From Acanthopleura granulata (Eukaryota > Mollusca > Polyplacophora > Chitonida > Chitonidae), in NCBI GenBank assembly GCA_016165875.1, contig JABBOT010000031.1, forward strand, positions 997,961 through 1,061,960: 64,000 bases of DNA, read 5' to 3'. The translations under genes and the position numbers were made by a program. Below are positions 46,501 to 60,954 of the stretch, in pieces (the stretch's first letter is position 1; each line of letters begins with the position of its first letter). The notes below the pieces were generated by a model, which was not told the origin of the DNA, did no database searches, and was given only the letters and a program-made list of their open reading frames with translations.

Positions 46501-49500
46501 CAAACCTAAAATACCTGGCTTCAAAAGGACTACTAACTATTTGAGTTGAATTGATAACAACTATCACACTCCCACAAACACCTTCAATATATAAAATGTC
46601 TTTAGAAATGAGAAGCAACAAATAATCAGTCTATGGTTATAATGCCACTTAGGGTGATAATGTATAATTTAAAAGATTTCAAAACAAGTCAATGCATTAT
46701 CCATGCTACATTTGGGAAGAGAAAAGCAGCAGAGAATGTATCTACCTTGGCTCTTCATTTTTACCCCTGTATTTTGTAACACAAATCCATACTGTGAAAT
46801 AAACACAATACTTCTAGATAAACAAAAGTCCTCAAGAAATAACAAGCAACAAATCATTCACCCCTGGCTACAGTGGTACTTTTGGTGCTTGCTTTTTCTT
46901 AAGACTAAGTACAATCTTGTCATTTTACAAGTAAAGAAATTACTTATCACAAAGGCTAGCCAACAAATCTATCTTGACCACATTTCTTACAAAATTAGGT
47001 TTACTGCTTAAGTCCTTTTCAAACTTCTTCATGCTTCCAAAGAAAACTAATTGATAAAGAAGGAAAACTCTCAAAGAAATAGCAACCAACAAATCATCCA
47101 CCCCTGGCTACAGTGGTACTTTTGGTAACTGCTTTTTCTTTCAGTTGACAAACATAAGCATGCTCTTATTTTTATTTTTGCTTTAACGGTGGTGGGAAAA
47201 AATAGGATGGTTGCTTTGTAGAAATCGCCTTGCTGTAAAGCTTAATAGTTTCTTAGTTTCTTAATCACTAAAATGAAAATAGCAGAACAAACTAAACCAA
47301 AAAAAATGTGTTAGGAAAGATGATAAACCAACCCACCATTTTTCTGCAATTTCCACACTTATTTGTCTTTCAGCTGTGACAAAGTGAAACCAAACACAGA
47401 GTATCAAGTGAATCTGTACCAGTTTCCTGCTCAAAATTTAATGTCAACAACAAAGTTATCAAACCTAAAACACCTGGCTTCTCAAGAACTGCTAACGTTT
47501 GGAGTTAAATTGATAACAACCATCACACTCCCACAAACATCTTCAATATATAAAATGTCTTGAGGAATACGAAGCAATAAATAATCTGTCTATGGTTATA
47601 ATGCCACATAGGGTCATAATGTATCCTTTAAAATATTTCAAAACAAATCAATGCATTGTCCAAGTTATATTTGGGAAGAGAAAAGAAGCAGAGAATGTAT
47701 GTACCTTGGCTCTTCATTTTTACCACTGTATTTTGTAACACAAATCCATACTGTGAAATACACACAATACTTCTAGATAAACAAAAGTCCTCAAGAAATA
47801 ACAAGCAACAAATCATCCACCCCTGGCTAAAGTAGTACTTTTGGTGCTTGCTTTTTCTTAAGACTGAGTACAAAACTTGTCATTTTACAAGTAAAGAAAT
47901 TACTTATCACAAAGGAAAGTCAATGAATCTATCTTGACCACATCTCTTACAAAATTAAGTTTACTGCTTAAGACCTTTTCAAACTTCTTCATGCTTCCAA
48001 AGAAAGCTAATTGATAAAGAAGGAAAACTCTCAAAGAACTAGCAACCAACAAATCATCCACCCCTGGCTACAGTGGTACTTTTGGTAATTGCTTTTTCTT
48101 TCAGTTGACAACCATAAGCACACTATTATTTTTATTTTTTCTAACGATGGTGGGAGAAATACGGTGGTTTCTTTATAGAAATCTCCTTGCTGTATAGCTT
48201 AATAGTTTCTGTTCTTAATCACTAATATTAAAAGTAGCACAATAAACCAAAGCAAAAGGAAAGTGTTCGGAGAGATGAATAAACCAACCCACCATTTTTC
48301 TGTAATTTCCACACTCGTATGTCTTCAAGCTATGACAAAGAGAAAGCAAACACAGTGTATCAAGTGAATTTGTGTCACTTTCCTGATGAAAATTTATTGT
48401 CAACAACAAACGTTATCAAACCTAAAATACCTGGCTTCAAGAGGACTACTAACTATTTGAGTTGAATTGATAAGAAATATCACACTCCAACAAACACCTT
48501 CAATCTATAAAATGTCTTGAGGAATACAAAAAGCAACAAATAATCTGTCCATGGTTATAACACCACTCAGGGTCATAATGTATACCTTAACAGATTTCAA
48601 AACAAATCAATGCATTATCCAAGTTACATTTGGGAAGAGAAAAGAAGCAGAGAATGTATCTACCTTGGCTCTTCATTTTTACCACTGTATTTTGTAACAC
48701 AAATCCATACTGTGAAATACACACAATACTTCTAGATAAACAAAAGTCCTCAAGAAATAACAAGCAACAAATCATCCACCCCTGGCTAAAGTAGTACTTT
48801 TGGTGCTTGGTTTTTCTTAAGACTAAGTACAAAACTTGTCATTTTACAAGAAAAGAAATTACTTATCACAAAGGAAAGTCAATGAATCTATCTTGACCAC
48901 ATCTCTTACAAAATTAGGTTTCCTGCCTAAATTTTTTTTTAAACTTTTTCATGCTTCCAAAGAAAGCTAATTGATAAAGAAGGAAAACTCTCAAAGAAAT
49001 AGCAACCAACAAATCATCCACCCCTGGCTACAGTGGTACTTTTGGTAATTGCTTTTTCTTTCAGTTGACAACCATAAGCACACTATTATTTTTATTTTTT
49101 GTAACGATGGTGGGAGAAATACGGTGGTTTCCTTATAGAAATCTCCTTGGTGTATAGCTTAATAGTTTGTGTTCTTAATCACTAAAATTAAAAGTAGCAC
49201 AATAAACCAAAGCAAAAGGAAAGTGTTCGGAAAGATGAATAAACCAACCCACCATTTTTCTGTAATTTCCACACTCGTATGTCTTCAAGCTATGACAAAG
49301 AAAAAGGAAACACAGTGTATCAAGTGAATTTGTGTCACTTTCCTGATGAAAGTTTATTGTCAACAACAAACGTTATCAAACCTAAAATACCTGGCTTCAA
49401 AAGGACTACTAACTATTTGAGTTGAATTGATAAGAAATATCACACTCCAACAAACACCTTCAATATATAAAATGTCTTGAGGAATACAAAAAGCAACAAA

Positions 49501-50477
49501 TAATCTGTCCATGGTTATAACACCACTCAGGGTCATAATGTATACCTTAACAGATTTCAAAACAAATCAATGCATTATCCATGTTACATTTGGGAAGAGA
49601 AAAGAAGCAGAGAATGTACCTACCTTGGCTCTTCATTTTTACCACTGTATTTTGTAACACAAATCCATGCTGTGAAATAAACACAATACTTCTAGATAAA
49701 CAAAAGTCCTCAAGAAATAACAAGCAACAAATCATCCACCCCTGGCTAAAGTAGTACTTTTGGTGCTTGGTTTTTCTTAAGACTAAGTACAAAACTTGTC
49801 ATTTTACAAGTAAAAAAATTACTTATCACAAAGGAAAGTCATTGAATCTATCTTGACCACATCTCTTACAAAATTAGGTTTACTGCTTAAGACCTTTTCA
49901 AACTTCTTCATGCTTCCAAAGAAAGCTAATTGATAAAGAAGGAAAACTCTCAAAGAAATAGCAACCAGCAAATCAACAACCCCTGGCTACAGTGGTACTT
50001 TTGGTAATTGCTTTTTCTTTCAGTTGACAAACATAAGCATGCTCTTATTTTTATTTTTGTTTTCACGGTGGTGGGAAAAAATACGGTGGTTTCTTTATAG
50101 AAATCTCTTTGCTGTAAAGCTTAATAGTTTCTGGTCTTAATCACTAAAATCAAAATTGCAGAACAACCTCAAGCAAAAAGAATGTGTTAGAAAAGATGAA
50201 TGAACCAACCCACCATTTTTCTGTACTTTCCACACTCATTTGTCTTTCAGCTGTGACAAAGTAAAAGCAAACACAGAGTATTAGATGAATCTGTACTAGT
50301 TTGCTGTTGAAAATGTATTGTCAACAACAAAAGTTATCAAACCTAAAATACCTGGCTTCTCAAGAACTGCTAACGTTTGGACTTCAATTGATAACAAATA
50401 TCACACTCCCACAAACATCTTCAATCTATAAAATGTCTTGAGGAATACAAAAAGCAACAAATAATCTGTCCATGGTT

Positions 50478-50516
50478 ATAACGTTTGGACTTCAATTGAT
50501 AACAAATATCACACTC
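50478..50516 (+). repeat. Template-switch insertion within one monomer
   Basis: About 37 nt (AACGTTTGGACTTCAATTGA ... ATATCACACTC) duplicate 50372-50408 of the same monomer. They replace the usual AACACCACTC between GGTTATA and AGGGTCATAATG. TAAC and CACTC at the joins give microhomology. Confidence 0.85.
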
Positions 50517-52579
50517 AGGGTCATAATGTATACCTTAACAGATTTCAAAACAAATCAATGCATTATCCATGTCACGTTTGGGAAGAGAAAACAAGCAGAG
50601 AATGTATCTACCTTGGCTCTTCATTTTTACCACTGTATTTTGTAACACAACTCCATGCTGTGAAATAAACACAAAACTTCTCCATCAACAAAACTCCTCA
50701 AGAAATAACAAGCAACAAATCATCCACCCCTGGCTAAAGTAGTACTTTTGGTGCTTGCTTTTCTTAAGACTGAGTACAAAACTTGTCATTTTACAAGTAC
50801 AGAAATTACTTGTCACACAGGAAAGTTAATGAATCTATCTTGACCACATCTCTTACAAAATTAGGTTTACTGCCTAAATTTTTTTTCAGACTTCTTCATG
50901 CTTCCAAAGAAAGCTAATTGATAAAGAAGGAAAACTCTCAAAGAAATAGCAACCAACAAATCATCCACCCCTGGATACAGTGGTACTTTTGGTAACTGCT
51001 TTTTCTTTCAGTTGACAAACATAAGCATGCTCTTATTTTTATTTTTGTTTTCACGGTGGTGGGAAAAAATAGGATGGTTACTTTGTAGAAATCGCCTTGC
51101 TGTAAAGCTTAATAGTTTCTTAGTTTCTTAATCACTAAAATCAAAATAGCAGAACAAACTAAACCAAAAAAAATGTGTTAGGAAAGATGATAAACCAACC
51201 CACCATTTTTCTGCAATTTCCACACTTATTTGTCTTTCAGCTGTGACAAAGTGAAAGCAAACACAGAGTATCAAGTGAATCTGTACCAGTTTCCTGCTCA
51301 AAATTTAATGTCAACAACAAAGTTATCAAACCTAAAACACCTGGCTTCTCAAGAACTGCTAACGTTTGGAGTTAAATTGATAACAAGCATCACACTCCCA
51401 CAAACATCTTCAATCTATAAAATGTCTTGAGGAATACGAAGCAACAAATAATCTGTCTATGGTTATAATGCCACATAGGGTCATAATGTATCCTTTAAAA
51501 AATTTCAAAACAAATCAATGCATTATCGAAGTTATATTTGGGAAGAGAAAAGCAGCAGAGAATGTATGTACCTTGGCTCTTCATGTTTATCACTGTATTT
51601 TGTAACACAAATCCATGCTGTAAAATAAACACAAAACTTCTAGATAAACAAAAGTCCTCAAGAAATAACAAGCAAGAAGTCATCCACCTCTGGCTAGTGG
51701 TACTTTTGGTGCTTGTTTTTTCTTAAGACTAAGTACAATCTTGTCATTTTCCAAGTAAAGAAATTACTTATCACAAAGGAAAGTCAATAACCTATCTTGA
51801 CCACATCTCTTACAAAATTAAGTTTAGTGCCTAAATTTTTTTTCAGACTTCTTCATGCTTCCAAAGAAAGCTAATTGATAAAGAAGGAAAACTCTCAAAG
51901 AACTAGCAACCAACAAATCATCCACCCCTGGCTACAGTGGTACTTTTGGTAATTGCTTTTTCTTTCAGTTGACAACCATAAGCACACTATTATTTTTATT
52001 TTTTCTAACGATGGTGGGAGAAATACGGTGGTTTCTTTATAGAAATCTCCTTACTGTATAGCTTAATAGTTTCTGTTCTTAATCAATAAAATTAAAAGTA
52101 GCACAATAAACCAAAGCAAAAGGAAAGTGTTCGGAAAGATGAATAAACCAACCCACCATTTTTCTGTAATTTCCACACTCGTATGTCTTCAAGCTATGAC
52201 AAAGAGAAAGCAAACACAGTGTATCAAGTGAATTTGTGTCACTTTCCTGATGAAAATTTATTGTCAACAACAAACGTTATCAAACCTAAAATACCTGGCT
52301 TCAAAAGGACTACTAACTATTTGAGTTGAATTGATAAGAAATATCACACTCCAACAAACATCTTCAATATATAAAATGTCTTGAGGAATACAAAAAGCAA
52401 CAAATAATCTGTCCATGGTTATAATGCCACTTAGGGTGATAATGTATCCTTTAAAAGATTTCAAAACAAATCAATACATTATCCAAGTTACATTTGGGAG
52501 GAGAAAAGAAGCAGAGAACGTATGTACCTTGGCTCTTCATGTTTATCACTGTATTTTGTAACACAAATCCATGCTGTGA

Positions 52580-52930
52580 AATAAACACAAAACTTCTCCA
52601 TCAACAAAACTCCAAAAACAAAACAAAATCTCCAAAACAAAATAGCAGAACAACCTCAAGCAAAAAGAATGTGTTAGAAAAGATGAATAAACCAACCCAC
52701 CATTTTTCTGCAATTTCCACACTCATTTGTCTTTCAGCTGTGACAAAGTGAAACCAAACACAGAGTATCAAGTGAATCTGTACCAGTTTCCTGATGGAAA
52801 TTTAATGTCAACAACAAAGTTATCAAACCTAAAACACCTGGCTTCTCAAGAACTGCTAACGTTTGGAGTAAAACTGATAACAAATATCACACTCTCACAA
52901 ACATCTTCAATCTTTAAAATGTCTTGAGGA
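52580..52930 (+). repeat. Short satellite monomer with novel junction, copy 1
   Basis: CATCAACAAAACTCC is joined to AAAATAGCAGAACAACCTC through a new A/C-rich stretch (52611-52645, AAAAACAAAACAAAATCTCC). About 420-490 bp of the monomer is missing. The same junction is found at 58691-58725. Confidence 0.9.
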
Positions 52931-53527
52931 ATACGAAGCAACAAATAATCTGTCCATGGTTATAATGCCACTTAGGGTGATAATGTATCCTTTAAAAGAA
53001 TTCAAAAGATTTTATCACTGTATTTTGTAACACAACTCCATGCTGTGAAATAAACAGAATACTTCTAGATAAACAAAAGTCCTCAAGAAATAACAAGCAA
53101 CAAATCATCCACCTCTGGCTAGTGGTACTTTTGGTGCTTGTTTTTTCTTAAGACTGAGTACAAAACTTGTCATTTTACAAGTAAAGAAATTACTTATCAC
53201 AAAGGCAAGTCAATAAACCTATCTTGACCACATCTCTTACAAAATTAGGTTTCCTGCCTAAATTTTTTTTCAAACTTCTTCATGCTTCCAAAGAAAGCTA
53301 ATTGATAAAGAAGGAAAACTCTCAAAGAAATAGCAATGAACAAATCATCCACCCCTGGCTACAGTGGTACTTTTGGTAATTGCTTTTTCTTTCAGTTGAC
53401 AGCCATAAGCACACTATTATTTTTATATTTTTTAACGATGGTGGGAAAAAATACGGTGGTTTCTTTATAGAAATCTCTTTGCTGTAAAGCTTAATAGTTT
53501 CTGTTCTTAATCACTAAAATCAAAATA

Positions 53528-53545
53528 GCAGAACAACCTTAATGT
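53528..53545 (+). repeat. Internal deletion in a satellite monomer
   Basis: GCAGAACAACCT runs directly into TAATGTGAACAACAAAG, skipping the segment with the GACAAAGTG block. It accounts for the short 811-bp interval between landmarks 53382 and 54193. Confidence 0.8.
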
Positions 53546-56500
53546 GAACAACAAAGTTATCAAACCTAAAACACCTGGCTTCTCAAGAACTGCTAACGTT
53601 TGGAGTTAAATTGATAACAAATATCACACTCCCACAAACATCTTCAGTCTATAAAATGTCTTGAGGAATACAAAAAGCAACAAATAATCTGTCCATGGTT
53701 ATAATGCCACTTAGGGTGATAATGTATCCTTTAAAAGATTTCAAAACAAGTCAATCCATTATCCAAGTTACATTTGGGAAGAGAAAAGAAGCAGAGAACG
53801 TATGTACCTTGGCTCTTCATGTTTATCACTGTATTTTGTAACACAAATCCATGCTGTGAAATAAACACAAAACTTCTCCATCAACAAAACTCCTCAAGAA
53901 ATAACAAGCAACAAATCATCCACCCCTGGCTAAAGTAGTACTTTTGGTGCTTGTTTTTTCTTAAGACTACGTACAAACTTGTCATTTTACAAGTAAAGAA
54001 ATTACTTGTCACCAAGGCAAGTCAATAAACCTATCTTGACCACATCTCTTACAAAATTAGGTTTCCTGCCTAAATTTTTTTCAAACTTCTTCATGCTTCC
54101 AAAGAAAACTAATTGATAAAGAAGGAAAACTCTCAAAGAAATAGCAACCAACAAATCATCCACCCCTGGCTACAGTGGTACTTTTGGTAATTGCTTTTTC
54201 TTTCAGTTGACAAACATAAGCATGCTCTTATTTTTACTTTTGTTTTAACGGTGGTGGGAAAAAATAGGATGGTTGCTTTGTAGAAATCGCCTTGCTGTAA
54301 AGCTTAATAGTTTCTTAGTTTCTTAATCACTAAAATCAAAATAGCAGAACAAACTAAAGCAAAAAAAATGTGTTAGGAAAGATGAATAAACCAACCCACC
54401 ATTTTTCTGCAATTTCCACACTCATTTGTCTTTCAGCTGTGACAAAGTGAAACCAAACACAGAGTATTAAGTGAATCTGTACCAGTTTCCTGCTCAAAAT
54501 TTAATGTCAACAACAAAGTTATCAAACCTAAAACACCTGGCTTCTCAAGAACTGCTAACGTTTGGAGTTAAATTGATAACAAATATCACACTCCCACAAA
54601 CATCTTCAATCTATAAAATGTCTTGAGGAATACAAAAAGCAACAAATAATCTGTCCATGGTTATAACACCACTTAGGGTCATAATGTATCCTTTAAAAGA
54701 TTTCAAAACAAGTCAATGCATTATCCAAGTTACATTTGGGAAGAGAAAAGAAGCAGAGAACGTATGTACCTTGGCTCTTCATGTTTATCACTGTATTTTG
54801 TAACACAAATCCATGCTGTGAAATAAACACAAAACTTCTCCATCAACAAAACTCCTCAAGAAATAACAAGCAACAAATTATCCACCCCTGGCTAAAGTAG
54901 TACTTTTGGTGCTTGTTTTTTCTTAAGACTAAGTACAAACTTGTCATTTTACAAGTAAAGAAATTACTTATCACAAATTCAAGTCAATAAACCTATCTTG
55001 ACCACATCTCTTACAAAATTAGGTTTCCTGCCTAAATTTTTTTTCAAACTTCTTCATGCTTCCAAAGAAAACTAATTGATAAAGAAGGAAAACTCTCAAA
55101 GAAATAGCAACCAGGAAATCATCCACCCCTGGCCACAGTGGTACTTTTTTTAATTGCTTTTTCTTTCAGTTGACAACCATAAGGACACTATTATTATTAT
55201 TTTTTTTTTTAACGATGGTGGGAGAAATACGGTGGATTCTTTATAGAAATCTCCTTGCTGTAAAGCTTAACAGTTTCTGTTCTTAATCACTAAAATTAAA
55301 AGTAGCACAATAAACCAAAGCAAAAGGAAAGTGTTCGGAAAGATGAATAAACCAACCCACCATTTTTCTGTAATTTCCACACTCGTATGTCTTCAAGCTA
55401 TGACAAAGAGAAAGCAAACACAGTGTATCAAGTGAATTTGTGTCACTTTCCTGATGAAAATTTATTGTCAACAACAAAAGTTATCAAAACTAAAATACCT
55501 GCCTTCAAAAGGACTACTAACTATTTGAGTTGAATTGATAACAACTATCACACTCCCACAAACACCTTCAATATATAAAATGTCTTTAGAAATGAGAAGC
55601 AACAAATAATCAGTCTATGGTTATAATGCCACTTAGGGTGATAATGTATACCTTAACAGATTTCAAAACAAGTCAATGCATTAACCAAGTTACATTTGGG
55701 AAGAGAAAAGCAGCAGAGAATGTATCTACCTTGGCTCTTCATTTATACCACTGTATTTTGTAACACAAATCCATACTGTGAAATAAACACAAAACTTCTC
55801 CATCAACAAAACTCCTCAAGAAATAACAAGCAACAAATCATCCACCCCTGGCTAAAGTAGTACTTTTGGTGCTTGTTTTTTCTTAAGACTGAGTAAAAAA
55901 CTTGTCATTTTACAAGTAAAGAAATTACTTGTCACACAGGAAAGTCATTGAATCTACCTTGACCACATTTGTTACAAGATTAGGTTTACTGCTTAAGTCC
56001 TTTTCAAACTTCTTCATGCTTCCAAAGAAAGCTAATTGATAAAGAAGGAAAACTCTCAAAGAAATAGCAACCAACAAATCATCCACCCCTGGCTACAGTG
56101 GTACTTTTGGTAATTGCTTTTTCTTTCAGTTGACAAACATAAGCATGCTCTTATTTTTATTTTTGTTTTAACGGTGGTGGGAAAAAATAGGATGGTTGCT
56201 TTGTAGAAATCTCCTTGCTGTAAAGCTTAATAGTTTCTTAGTTTCTTAATCACTAAAATCAAAATAGCAGAACAAACTAAAGCAAAAAAAATGTGTTAGG
56301 AAAGATGATAAACCAACCCACCATTTTTCTGCAATTTCCACACTCATTTGTCTTTCAGCTGTGACAAAGTGAAACCAAACACAGAGTATCAAGTGAATCT
56401 GTACCAGTTTCCTGCTCAAAATTTAATGTCAACAACAAAGTTATCAAACCTAAAACACCTGGCTTCTCAAGAACTGCTAACGTTTGGAGTTAAATTGATA

Positions 56501-58659
56501 ACAACCATCACACTCCCACAAACATCTTCAATCTATAAAATGTCTTGAGGAATACGAAGCAACAAATAATCTGTCTATGGTTATAATGCCACATAGGGTC
56601 ATAATGTATCCTTTAAAAAATTTCCAAACAAATCAATGCATTATCCAAGTTGCAGTTGGGAAGAGAAAAGAAGCAGAGAATGTATCTACCTTGGCTCTTC
56701 ATGTTTATCACTGTATTTTGTAACACAAATCCATGTTGTAAAATAAACACAATACTTCTAGATAAACAAAAGTCCTCAAGAAATAACAAGCAACAAATCA
56801 TCCACCTCTGGCTAGTGGTACTTTTGGTGCTTGTTTTTTCTTAAGACTAAGTACAAACTTGTCATTTTACAAGTAAAGAAATTACTTATCACAAATTCAA
56901 GTCAATAAACCTATCTTGACCACATCTCTTACAAAATTAGGTTTCCTGCCTAAATTTTTTTTCAGACTTCTTCATGCTTCCAAAGAAAACTAATTGATAA
57001 AGAAGGAAAACTCTCAAAGAAATAGCAACCAGGAAATCATCCACCCCTGGCCACAGTGGTACTTTTGGTAATTGCTTTTTCTTTCAGTTGACAACCATAA
57101 GGACACTATTATTATTATTTTTTTTTTTAACGATGGTGGGAGAAATACGGTGGTTTCTTTATAGAAATCTCCTTGCTGTAAAGCTTAACAGTTTCTGTTC
57201 TTAATCACTAAAATTAAAAGTAGCACAATAAACCAAAGCAAAAGGAAAGTGTTCGGAAAGATGAATAAACCAACCCACCATTTTTCTGTAATTTCCACAC
57301 TCGTATGTCTTCAAGCTATGACAAAGAGAAAGCAAACACAGTGTATCAAGTGAATTTGTGTCACTTTCCTGATGAAAATTTATTGTCAACAACAAAAGTT
57401 ATCAAAACTAAAATATCTGCCTTCAAAAGGACTACTAACTATTTGAGTTGAATTGATAACAACTATCACACTCCCACAAACACCTTCAATATATAAAATG
57501 TCTTTAGAAATGAGAAGCAACAAATAATCAGTCTATGGTTATAATGCCACTTAGGGTGATAATGTATCCTTTAAAAGATTTCAAAACAAGTCGATGCATT
57601 ATCCAAGTTACATTTGGGAAGAGAAAAGAAGCAGAGAATGTATCTACCTTGGCTCTTCATTTATACCACTGTATTTTGTAACACAAATCCATACTGTGAA
57701 ATAAACACAAAACTTCTCCATCAACAAAACTCCTCAAGAAATAACAAGCAACAAATTATCCACCCCTGGCTAAAGTAGTACTTTTGGTGCTTGTTTTTTC
57801 TTAAGACTGAGTACAAAACTTGTCATTTTACAAGTAAAGAAATTACTTGTCACACAGGAAAGCCATTGAATCTATCTTGACCACATTTCTTACAAAATTA
57901 GGTTTACTGCTTAAGTCCTTTTCAAACTTCTTCATGCTTCGAAAGAAAACTAATTGATAAAAAAGGAAAACTCTCAAAGAAATAGCAACCAACAAATCAT
58001 CCACCCCTGGCTACAGTGGTACTTTTGGTAATTGCTTTTTCTTTCAGTTGACAAACATAAGCATGCTGTTATTTTTATTTTTGTTTTAACGGTGGTGGGA
58101 AAAAATAGGATGGTTGCTTTGTAGAAATCGCCTTGCTGTAAAGCTTAATAGTTTCTTAGTTTCTTAATCACTAAAATCAAAATAGCAGAACAAACTAAAG
58201 CAAAAAAAATGTGTTAGGAAAGATGATAAACCAACCCACCATTTTTCTGCAATTTCCACACTCATTTGTCTTTCAGCTGTGACAAAGTGAAACCAAACAC
58301 AGAGTATCAAGTGAATCTGTACCGGTTTCCTGCTCAAAATTTAATGTCAACAACAAAGTTATCAAACCTAAAACACCTGGCTTCTCAAGAACTGCTAACG
58401 TTTGGAGTTAAATTGATAACAACCATCACACTCCCACAAACATCTTCAATCTATAAAATGTCTTGAGGAATACGAAGCAACAAATAATCTGTCTATGGTT
58501 ATAATGCCACATAGGGTCATAATGTATCCTTTGAAAGATTTCAAAACAAGTCAATGCATTATCCAAGTTACATTTGGGAAGAGAAAAGAAGCAGAGAACG
58601 TATGTACCTTGGCTCTTCATGTTTATCACTGTATTTTGTAACACAAATCCATGCTGTGA

Positions 58660-59010
58660 AATAAACACAAAACTTCTCCATCAACAAAACTCCAAAAACA
58701 AAACAAAATCTCCAAAACAAAATAGCAGAACAACCTCAAGCAAAAAGAATGTGTTAGAAAAGATGAATAAACCAACCCACCATTTTTCTGCAATTTCCAC
58801 ACTCATTTGTCTTTCAGCTGTGACAAAGTGAAACCAAACACAGAGTATCAAGTGAATCTGTACCAATTTCCTGCTCAAAATTTAATGTCAACAACAAAGT
58901 TATCAAACCTAAAACACCTGGCTTCTCAAGAACTGCTAACATTTGGAGTTAAATTGATAACAACCATCACACTCCCACAAACATCTTCAATCTATAAAAT
59001 GTCTTGAGGA
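58660..59010 (+). repeat. Short satellite monomer with novel junction, copy 2
   Basis: It carries the identical novel junction (58691-58725) seen at 52611-52645, 6.08 kb away, and near-identical flanks on both sides. This indicates copying by unequal exchange or conversion rather than two independent deletions. Confidence 0.9.
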
Positions 59011-59227
59011 ATACGAAGCAACAAATAATCTGTCTATGGTTATAATGCCACATAGGGTCATAATGTATCCTTTAAAAAATTTCCAAACAAATCAATGCAT
59101 TATCCAAGTTACAGTTGGGAAGAGAAAAGAAGCAGAGAATGTATCTACCTTGGCTCTTCATGTTTATCACTGTATTTTGTAACACAAATCCATGCTGTAA
59201 AATAAACACAATACTTCTAGATAAACA

Positions 59228-59262
59228 AAAGTCCTCAAGAAATAGCAACCAACAAATCATCC
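59228..59262 (+). repeat. Deletion between two intra-monomer repeats
   Basis: GTCCTCAAGAAATA of the first subrepeat continues directly as GCAACCAACAAATC of the second, removing about 240 bp. It is the exact product expected from recombination between the two related 75-bp blocks in each monomer. Confidence 0.8.
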
Positions 59263-60954
59263 ACCCCTGGCTACAGTGGTACTTTTGGTAATTGCTTTTT
59301 CTTTCAGTTGACAACCATAAGCACGCTATTTTTTTTTTTAACGATGGTGGGAGAAATACGGTGGTTTCTTTATAGAAATCTCCTTGCTGTAAAGCTTAAC
59401 AGTTTCTGTTCTTAATCACTAAAATTAAAAGTAGCACAATAACCAAAGCAAAAGGAAAGTGTTCGGAAAGATGAATAAACCAACCCACCATTTTTTTGTA
59501 ATTTCCACACTCGTATGTCTTCAAGCTATGACAAAGAGAAAGCAAACACAGTGTATCAAGTGAATTTGTGTCACTTTCCTGATGAAAATTTATTGTCAAC
59601 AACAAAAGTTATCAAACCTAAAATATCTGCCTTCAAAAGGACTACTAACTATTTGAGTTGAATTGATAAGAAATATCACACTCCAACAAACATCTTCAAT
59701 CTATCAAATATCTTAAGAAATGAGAAGCAACAAATAATCTGTCTATGGTTAAAAACTAACACAAAACTTCTCCATCAACAAAAGTCCTCAAGAAATAACA
59801 AGCAACAAATCATCCACCCCTGGCTAAAGTGGTACTTTTGGTGCTTGCTTTTTCTTAAGACTAAGTACAAACTTGCCATTTTACAAGTACAGAAATTATT
59901 GATCACAAAGGCAAACTAATAAATCTTTTTTGACAACATCTCTTACAAAATATCTTTCCTGCTTGATTTTTTTCAAACTTGTTCGTCTTTTCAATCAAAG
60001 CTAATTGCTAAAGAAGGAAAATTCTCAAAGAAATAGCAACCAACAAATCATTCACCCCTGGCTACAGTGGTACTTTTGGTAATTGCTTTTTCTCTCAGTT
60101 GACACAAAAAAGCACACAGTTGGTTTTGTTTTCATAACAGTGATTTCAAATATTAGGGTAGTTTCTTTGTTTCTTCTTTAAAGCTTAATCATTCTCAATC
60201 ATAAAAAGCAAAAGTAGGACAATAAACCAAAGGAAGAGGAATGTGTTAGTAAAGATGAATAAACCGACCCACCATTTTTCTGTACTTTCCACTGTCATTT
60301 GACTTTCAACTATGACAAAGAGAAAGCAAACACAGTGTATAAAGTGGGTCTATGCTAGTTTGCTGTTGAAATTTATTGTCAACAACAAAAGTTATCAAAC
60401 CTAAAATATCTGCCTTCAAAAGGACTACTAACTATTTGAGTTGAATTGATAAGAAATATCACACTCCAACAAACACCTTCAATATATAAAATATCTTTAG
60501 AAATGAGAAGCAACAAATAATCTGTCAACGGTTATAATGCCAGATAGGGTGATAATATATCCTTTCACAGATTTCAAAACAAATCAATGCATTATCCAAA
60601 TTACATTTGGGAAGAGAAAAGAAGCAGAGAATGTATCTACCTTGGCTCTTCATTTTTACCACTGTATTTTGTAACACAAATCCATGCTGTGAAATAAACA
60701 CAAAACTTCTCCATCAACAAAAGTCCTCAAGAAATAACAAGCAACAAATCATCCACCCCTGGCTAAAGTGGTACTTTTGGTCCTTGTTTTTTCTTAAGAC
60801 TGAGTACAAAACTTGTCATTTTACAAGTAAAGAAATTACTTGTCACAAAGGAAAATCAATGAATCTATCTTGACCACATCTCTTACAAAATTAGGTTTCC
60901 TGCCTAAGTTTTTTTCAAACTACTTCATGCTTCCAAAGAAAACTAATTGATAAA

